Part shown: positions 59,300 through 64,000 of the stretch, in pieces
Layout: every line of letters starts with the position of its first letter
How positions within the stretch are numbered: the stretch's first letter is position 1
NCBI GenBank assembly: GCA_044238845.1
Contig: JBIICN010000003.1
Coordinates: 1 to 64,000, forward strand
Origin: UBA4416 sp044238845
Lineage (GTDB): Bacteria > Bacteroidota > Bacteroidia > B-17B0 > Aurantibacillaceae
DNA: 64,000 nucleotides
Direction of reading: 5' to 3'
Program-made: the position numbers and the translations under genes
Notes under the pieces: generated by a model
Seen by the model: only the letters and a program-made list of their open reading frames with translations
The model's database searches: none
Told to the model about the DNA's origin: nothing

Positions 59300-60331
59300 C
59301 TATATAGAAGACAAAATGACTTCTCTATCAAGCTTTTGTTTATTTGGATAAGTGTCAAATAAATATTCTAGCGTTTCTGTAATATTGTTAGCTTCAATGC
59401 GAGGATTATTATTTCCATCATAAAACCATTTATCTATTATTTCGGAAAAGTCATCGCCTATATCTTGTAAAACTTTTACGCCTAGTTTTTTAACAGCAGC
59501 AGCATTACATTGCTGCTCATAATGGTTTTTAATAGGGATGCTAATTAATTTCTTGCCAAGATATAAAGCTTCCGAAGGAGTTTCAAATCCTCCTCCGGTT
59601 ATTAAACCATGGCAGCTTAATAAGCTTTTATTAAATAAAGTTTGATTAATTGGGTAATAGGTAATGTTTTTTTCCGTTCTAATAGATTCTATAGAATCCA
59701 AAAACCAATGAAATTGAATATGTGGCAGTTTATTAAATGCTTCTAATAAACAATGTTTTTGAAAAGAAGGCAAATAAACACTCACATGATTTAAATCCGT
59801 TGGATTAGTATTTATAAACTCCTCTTTAATAACGGGCGGCAAAATAAAAGAATCATATTTTTGAAAATGAAACCCTATATGATTGGTTGCATGTGCATAA
59901 TGTTTTAGAATAGTTTCACCAACAAAGCTTTTTTTATCAGGTCTGGGTGTTTGGTTAGATTGAAAACTGGCTTGGTGGCCAAGTTGTACCGATGGCAATC
60001 CTTTTAACTTACAGGCCAAGGAAGTCACAAAATCAAAGTCATTGATAATAACATCATATTTTTCTAGAGGCAAAGATTTTGCGTCTTTATACATCATATA
60101 GGGCTTAATGTTTTTAATAACATCAAAATAATTTAAGCCGCCACATTTACTATAATGTAAGCTACAACCTTCGCTTCTGTACTTAACAGGTATTTTAAAA
60201 TCTAAGTTGGCATTATTGCCACTAATAAAAAAATCAATCTCGCCAAATTGTTTTAAGTAAGGGTACAATTGGTGAGCTCTACTAATATGACCATTTCCAG
60301 TTGCTTGAACAGCATAAAATATTTTTGCCAT
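59300..60331 (-). CDS. MurG-like glycosyltransferase, possible Agt
   Basis: A 343-residue GT-B enzyme (GT28/GT1 type). FYAVQATGNGHISRAHQLYP at the N-terminus is the acceptor-side glycine loop. GLITGGGFETPSEALYLGKK (about 240) and PIKNHYEQQCNAAAVKKLG (about 275) form the nucleotide-sugar site. It begins 20 nt after the metallophosphoesterase gene in the same operon. By analogy with the PlcP/Agt lipid-remodelling pair it could add a sugar to diacylglycerol to make a glycolipid under phosphate starvation. Other lipid or glycan acceptors cannot be excluded. Confidence 0.72.
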   Translation of the reverse strand: MAKIFYAVQATGNGHISRAHQLYPYLKQFGEIDFFISGNNANLDFKIPVKYRSEGCSLHYSKCGGLNYFDVIKNIKPYMMYKDAKSLPLEKYDVIINDFDFVTSLACKLKGLPSVQLGHQASFQSNQTPRPDKKSFVGETILKHYAHATNHIGFHFQKYDSFILPPVIKEEFINTNPTDLNHVSVYLPSFQKHCLLEAFNKLPHIQFHWFLDSIESIRTEKNITYYPINQTLFNKSLLSCHGLITGGGFETPSEALYLGKKLISIPIKNHYEQQCNAAAVKKLGVKVLQDIGDDFSEIIDKWFYDGNNNPRIEANNITETLEYLFDTYPNKQKLDREVILSSI

Positions 60332-60351
60332 AACTTGTTTTTGTATTGAAA

Positions 60352-61212
60352 CTAGTGTTGATTATTTTTAGTAATAAAAATCTCTTCGGTAATAGATACT
60401 GACAATATTTTTGAAACAATATCTTGTTCTACAAAATTTTCCTTAGGATAAATTAAGTCCAAGTAATTTTTATCATAGTGAAAAATTTCCCATTTACCAT
60501 TATCATATTCTAAAGCTGTTAAATTCTCTACCCAATCACCGCTATTTAAATAGGTGACCGACCCTCCATCTGTTTTAACTTCTTTTATTTGAGGCATGTG
60601 AATGTGTCCGCAAACCACATAATCATAATGTTTTTCAATAGCTAGTTCGGCGGCAGTTGTTTCAAAATCACTTACAAAGGCAACCGCTTTTTTCACACCA
60701 TCTTTTACTTTTTTTGAGAAACTCATTTTCTCTCTCCCAAATAAATTTAATACCCAATTAATAAAACGATTAATTAAAATCAATAAATCATAACCCTTTC
60801 CACCTAATTTGGCTAAAAACTTAGCATATCCTTTAGTACTCGAATCAAAAACGTCTCCATGAAATATCCACGCTTTTTTACCATCTAAATCCAGCAATAA
60901 TTTATCTACAATTTCTAAATTACCTAATTGCAAATCGGTGTACTTACGAAGCATCTCATCATGATTACCTGTGATATAATACACATGCGTTCCATGACTT
61001 GCCATTTTCATAATATGACGCATCACATCCATGTGTGAAGAAGGAAAGTAATTTTTACTGAAATTCCACATATCAATAATATCTCCATTGAGTACTAAAG
61101 TTTGTGGGTTAACAGTTTTAAGGTAATGTAATAATTCCTTGGCGTGGCAGCCGTAAGTGCCTAAATGCACATCGCTAATCACTAAAAGTTGCAATTCTCT
61201 TTTGCTATACAT
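60352..61212 (-). CDS. LpxH/PlcP-type metallophosphoesterase
   Basis: A 286-residue calcineurin-like phosphoesterase: ISDVHLGTYGC (about 13), VLNGDIIDMW (about 40), YITGNHDEMLRKY (about 76), FHGDVFDSSTKGY (about 115) and CGHIHMPQIKE (about 200). Databases usually call this form UDP-2,3-diacylglucosamine diphosphatase, but it is longer than LpxH and PlcP phospholipases belong to the same family. It sits next to a glycosyltransferase gene, and its promoter carries a perfect Pho-type box and -7 element. That combination favours phospholipid remodelling over lipid A synthesis. This is an inference. Confidence 0.75.
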   Translation of the reverse strand: MYSKRELQLLVISDVHLGTYGCHAKELLHYLKTVNPQTLVLNGDIIDMWNFSKNYFPSSHMDVMRHIMKMASHGTHVYYITGNHDEMLRKYTDLQLGNLEIVDKLLLDLDGKKAWIFHGDVFDSSTKGYAKFLAKLGGKGYDLLILINRFINWVLNLFGREKMSFSKKVKDGVKKAVAFVSDFETTAAELAIEKHYDYVVCGHIHMPQIKEVKTDGGSVTYLNSGDWVENLTALEYDNGKWEIFHYDKNYLDLIYPKENFVEQDIVSKILSVSITEEIFITKNNQH

Positions 61213-61224
61213 TATTAGTTTTTA

Positions 61225-61270
61225 CAAATGTATTGGCCTACTATTAAGTTAATGTTTTACATACATTAAG
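61225..61270 (-). promoter_or_regulatory. Putative Pho box and promoter of the metallophosphoesterase operon
   Basis: On the minus strand CTTAATG (TAA at 61268) and CTTAATA (TAA at 61246) are 22 bp apart. The -7 element TACATTTG (61225-61232) is a perfect TAnnTTTG with its TTTG beginning 18 bp after the second TAA (at 61228). No -33 TTTG. It is one of the best examples of the pattern. Confidence 0.6.
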
Positions 61271-61494
61271 AAAACAAAAAGAAATTGTTTCGAGATAACA
61301 AGAGAAAAAATCAAAACAAGTATTCGAATAAACATACTGAGTTATCTTCTTGTTATACTACAAAAGTAGATAATTAAAAAAATATTTTAAACGCAGTTTT
61401 AAATTAAACCTATACAGTGAGGTAAAAACCAAAGTCATTCAAAAGAAATACTTCCCAACAATACACAAACTAACATGAATTACATACATATCAT

Positions 61495-62475
61495 CTAATG
61501 TTGTAAGGGACGTTTCTTTATCATTCCACCTTTTGTGTCTTTTATTGCATTCATTACTACAAAAGCATTAGGATCAATTTTTTCGATTTCAGTGTTCAGT
61601 TTATTTAATTCTAAACGAGTTACCACTGTGTAAATGATATCAATTTCTCTTCCCTCACCTCTTTTACCGTAACCTCTTTTACCAGAGTAAACGGTAACGC
61701 CTCTTCCCATTATATCAATAATCATTTGACGAATTTCTTCGCTATGAGAAGACACAATAGTTATTCCATTATATTCCTCAATACCAAGTACCACAAAATC
61801 TAATGTTTTTGAAGCCGCTAAATAGGTAATCATAGAATACAAGGCTGCTTCGATAGATAAAAAATAAGCGGCAGCCAAGAAAATAAATACATTAATAATA
61901 ATAATCACATCACCCATTGTAACTCCAAATTTACGACTCAAAAAAATAGCTAAAACTTCAGTCCCATCAATCACAGCACCACCTCTCACAGATAAACCTA
62001 TACCTGAACCTAAAAAGAACCCGCCAAAAACAGCAACCAATAATTTATCATGCGTCACTTCTGGAAAAGGAACAAAAGCAACGCAAATAGCTAAGCCAGA
62101 AATAGCAATTGCCGTTTTGATGGCAAATTGTTTACCAATTATTTTATAGGCTAAAATCACAAATGGGATATTAATGCCAATAATTAAAAGATACAGAGGA
62201 ACATTTGTTAACTCAGTAATTAACAACGAAATACCAGTAGCGCCCCCATCAATAAATTTACTTGGCAATAAAAAACTTTCTAAGCCAAAAGTAGCAGCTA
62301 AAATACCTAAGCTAATTAAAACAATATCTTTTAAAATACGTTTTATGAGTAACTTAAATTCCCTATAACCTTTTGCCAAACGAAAGGCAGAAGGTGATTC
62401 TTGTGCTGTATCTAATGCTTTTGGTTTTTTATTTAAAACAGCATGTATAACAACCTGTGTTAAAAATGGATTCAT
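61495..62475 (-). CDS. YitT family membrane protein
   Basis: A 326-residue protein with about five membrane helices (about 45-215: ISLGILAATFGLESFLLPSK, FVILAYKIIGKQ, VAVFGGFFLGSGIGLSVRGG and others) and a soluble C-terminal DUF2179 domain (about 235-315, ITIVSSHSEEIRQMI). The motif SKFIDGGATGISLL is typical of YitT proteins. Function of the family is not known. It follows the phosphate island but its upstream region shows no box or TTTG. Confidence 0.85.
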   Translation of the reverse strand: MNPFLTQVVIHAVLNKKPKALDTAQESPSAFRLAKGYREFKLLIKRILKDIVLISLGILAATFGLESFLLPSKFIDGGATGISLLITELTNVPLYLLIIGINIPFVILAYKIIGKQFAIKTAIAISGLAICVAFVPFPEVTHDKLLVAVFGGFFLGSGIGLSVRGGAVIDGTEVLAIFLSRKFGVTMGDVIIIINVFIFLAAAYFLSIEAALYSMITYLAASKTLDFVVLGIEEYNGITIVSSHSEEIRQMIIDIMGRGVTVYSGKRGYGKRGEGREIDIIYTVVTRLELNKLNTEIEKIDPNAFVVMNAIKDTKGGMIKKRPLQH

Positions 62476-62537
62476 CGTTATAATTTTTTAATATCTGTAA
62501 GATAGTAAAATAAATTAAAATAAAAATGGTGGACAAT

Positions 62538-62569
62538 GAATAAGGGCGTGTTACCTGCTGGGCTTTCTC
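62538..62569. repeat. Imperfect repeat flanking the two-gene unit (left copy)
   Basis: AATGAATAAGGGCGTGTTAC continuing CTGCTGGGC aligns with AATTGAATAAAGCGTGTGTT continuing AGCTGATGTGGC at 63960-63993, with only small gaps. The two copies enclose the methyltransferase and SRPBCC genes. Confidence 0.6.
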
Positions 62570-62579
62570 TTCTAAATTA

Positions 62580-63299
62580 CTATTCATTTATTTTCTGTCC
62601 GTAAAAACCAGTTGCACAACCATAAAAATATGAGGTATATTCTGTGTGTAGTCCCGAAGATCTAAAGATTATTGACGCCTGTTTTGAATTTTCAAATTTC
62701 TTTGTGTATTGCCAAAGCATTTTATATTCCTGTGGGTTTCCAAGAAATAGTCTGCCTAAAATTGGAATGACCTTTCCAAGGTATAAGCCATAAAAAATAC
62801 TCAACGCTTTATTATTTGGTTTTGAAACTTCAATAAATGAAAATTGACCGCCTGGCTTTAAAATTCGTTTTGTTTCTAATGCTAAAATTTTCAATTGTTC
62901 AGGGTTAAAGGTTTTTAGTCCAAACGCGCAAGTAACAAAGTCAAAATGATTACTTGGTAATTCATTTTGTAAAATATCTTGTTGCAATACTATTATTTCA
63001 TCATTGAATCTTTCTTTACTTTTTTGCTTTGCATATTTTAGCATCCCTTCAGAGAAATCAAGAACTGTCAAGTCAGAATTTGGTAATTTATTTTTTGTCG
63101 CTATCCAAGTTTCTCCCATGCCAGTTAGCAAGTCTATTATTTTTACTTTTTTATTTGACTGCTCGAAAGAGTTCAAAAATTGAGTCCTCCAACGAATTGA
63201 AAACCCAAATGAAGTTATATAATTCATACGCTCATATGAATTGCTCATTCGGTTAAAAAGTCCTTTGACATATTCTGGACTGTAAATGTTATTTTCCAT
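62580..63299 (-). CDS. UbiE/MenG-like class I SAM methyltransferase
   Basis: A 239-residue methyltransferase. VKGLFNRMSNSYERMNYITS at the N-terminus is the UbiE/MenG opening. IIDLLTGMGETWIATKNKLP (about 55) is SAM motif I with the usual G-x-G altered to LTGMGE; LTVLDFSEGMLKYAK is motif II, and FDFVTCAFGLKTF precedes the substrate region. Too divergent to be assigned as the quinone methylase. Its start overlaps the SRPBCC stop by 11 nt, so the two are co-translated. It lies in the repeat-flanked unit. Confidence 0.75.
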   Translation of the reverse strand: MENNIYSPEYVKGLFNRMSNSYERMNYITSFGFSIRWRTQFLNSFEQSNKKVKIIDLLTGMGETWIATKNKLPNSDLTVLDFSEGMLKYAKQKSKERFNDEIIVLQQDILQNELPSNHFDFVTCAFGLKTFNPEQLKILALETKRILKPGGQFSFIEVSKPNNKALSIFYGLYLGKVIPILGRLFLGNPQEYKMLWQYTKKFENSKQASIIFRSSGLHTEYTSYFYGCATGFYGQKINE

Positions 63300-63768
63300 T
63301 TAGTAATGTTTTCCATTTATCCGTTTCGGCAAAATCTTTAATTACATTGTTTCTGTCGATTAACAGTTTCCGCAAGTATTTTGTCAAAATGAGTTCATTA
63401 AATATTTTACCAAATATCCCAAACGGTGACTGAAATTCAAAAATATCATTCATAATAACTTTGTCACCAACCTGCTCAAATTTATGTTCGTGATAAAAAT
63501 ATTTGAAAACTCCTTTTTGTTGTTCATCCTTAAAATAGATTGGTCTTTCAAAAGCAGTAATTTTTGATGTGAGTTTTTGTCGAATTCCAAAATGTCTCGC
63601 TTGCCAAGTTACAAATTCATTCAATTCTATAAGTCCCGAAGTTGTTCCGGCAATTGCTTGTTCATTTGTCTGTTGAGTGGAAATTTTGTGCAGGTCGATA
63701 CTTCTAGAAAGGTCAAAACAAATTTCAATTGTCGATTGAATTTCAGTTGTTAGTTCAATTTTTGGCAT
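63289..63768 (-). CDS. SRPBCC (START-like) family protein
   Basis: A 159-residue protein of the SRPBCC ligand-binding fold, close to the group labelled cell-division inhibitor or polyketide-cyclase-like. PKIELTTEIQSTIEICFDLS is the N-terminal strand-helix, FVTWQARHFGIRQKLTSKIT (about 52) the middle, and DIFEFQSPFGIFGKIFNELI leads into the C-terminal helix. Ligand unknown. First gene of the two-gene unit with the methyltransferase. Confidence 0.72.
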   Translation of the reverse strand: MPKIELTTEIQSTIEICFDLSRSIDLHKISTQQTNEQAIAGTTSGLIELNEFVTWQARHFGIRQKLTSKITAFERPIYFKDEQQKGVFKYFYHEHKFEQVGDKVIMNDIFEFQSPFGIFGKIFNELILTKYLRKLLIDRNNVIKDFAETDKWKTLLNGK

Positions 63769-63813
63769 TCGTCATATTTAGTATTTGTCGGTGTTCGGTT
63801 TTTCTAGCCTTGC

Positions 63814-63984
63814 AGGTAACGTTTTCGCGCTTTATTTCAGTTTGGAGTTTGAAACAATGTCTACCGAAACGTTTGTTTAAAGATACTATGTTGCTATGCA
63901 TTTGCAAAGAAAAATAAAAAAATTTCTACCGATTTTGCAAATGCTTGTACTTCTGCCCAAATTGAATAAAGCGTGTGTTAGCTG
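63814..63984. repeat. Nested inverted-repeat element beside the two-gene unit
   Basis: The left arm CAGGTAACGTTTTCGCGCTT continuing TATTTCAGTTTGG (63815-63846) is an imperfect inverted copy of the right arm CCCAAATTGAATAAAGCGTG continuing TGTTAGCTG (63956-63984). Inside, GCATTTGCAAA (63898-63908) and TTTGCAAATGC (63934-63944) form an 11-bp perfect inverted repeat, and TCTACCGA occurs twice. The whole resembles a MITE or an attC-like recombination site but lacks the canonical attC core triplets. Confidence 0.5.
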
Positions 63985-64000
63985 ATGTGGCGTACTTTTA

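Noticed and set aside
63814..63984. Integron attC site
   Set aside because: Nested inverted repeats are present, but the canonical GTTRRRY and RYYYAAC cores do not match, and no integrase is in the window. Kept only as an attC-like or MITE-like element.
1..64000. CRISPR arrays, insertion sequences, prophage, rRNA operons
   Set aside because: No regularly spaced direct repeats with spacers, no transposase or phage structural genes and no rRNA-like sequence were seen on reading both strands.

Overview
This is AT-rich DNA (roughly one third G+C by eye) from a Bacteroidota bacterium, most likely a Flavobacteriales-type lineage. The evidence is: promoters of the TAnnTTTG type; type IX secretion (T9SS) C-terminal sorting domains on many exported proteins; TonB-dependent receptors with CarboxypepD_reg-like N-termini; a UpxY/NusG-like antiterminator; an XrtF-type exosortase with its partner; and kdsB, implying an LPS outer membrane. 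No rRNA, tRNA, CRISPR array, phage or insertion sequence was recognised.

Layout. 1-2977 (minus): the head of an exopolysaccharide operon (Wzc-like tyrosine autokinase, UpxY-like antiterminator, start of a nucleotide-sugar epimerase). 3081-5623 (plus), divergent from it: a 71-residue PID-CTERM exosortase substrate, xrtF, the XrtF-associated membrane protein and glyA. 5787-11381: an M16 peptidase and an outer-membrane beta-barrel protein. 11738-16623: three envelope genes built from barrel, thrombospondin-type calcium repeat, SPOR and EF-hand modules. 16753-20114: small envelope and lipoprotein genes. 20332-38470: mostly housekeeping (ispD, PolX/PHP protein, GH3 family, aroK, kdsB, prolyl oligopeptidase, AlkD-like, GH73-LysM, rsmI, recQ, YdcF, thioredoxin-like).

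38494-61270 appears to be a phosphate-starvation island. It holds a PhoB-like response regulator, a second regulator whose receiver has lost its phosphorylation residues, a SpoIIE-type phosphatase, a TonB receptor with a T9SS partner, a large T9SS choice-of-anchor I protein, a PstS-like lipoprotein, and an operon with a purple-acid-phosphatase-like enzyme, a glycine-rich T9SS protein, a PhoD-like phosphatase and a di-haem peroxidase. A metallophosphoesterase/glycosyltransferase pair resembling the PlcP/Agt lipid-remodelling system follows. Nearly every transcription unit here carries the same upstream layout: TAA (or TAA-like) triplets at 11-bp steps, the last 18 bp before the TTTG of the -7 element. 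This looks like the Pho box of this lineage and is the main discovery of the window.

61495-64000: a YitT-family membrane protein, then a two-gene unit (SRPBCC protein and UbiE-like methyltransferase) flanked by related imperfect repeats, which may be a mobile cassette.
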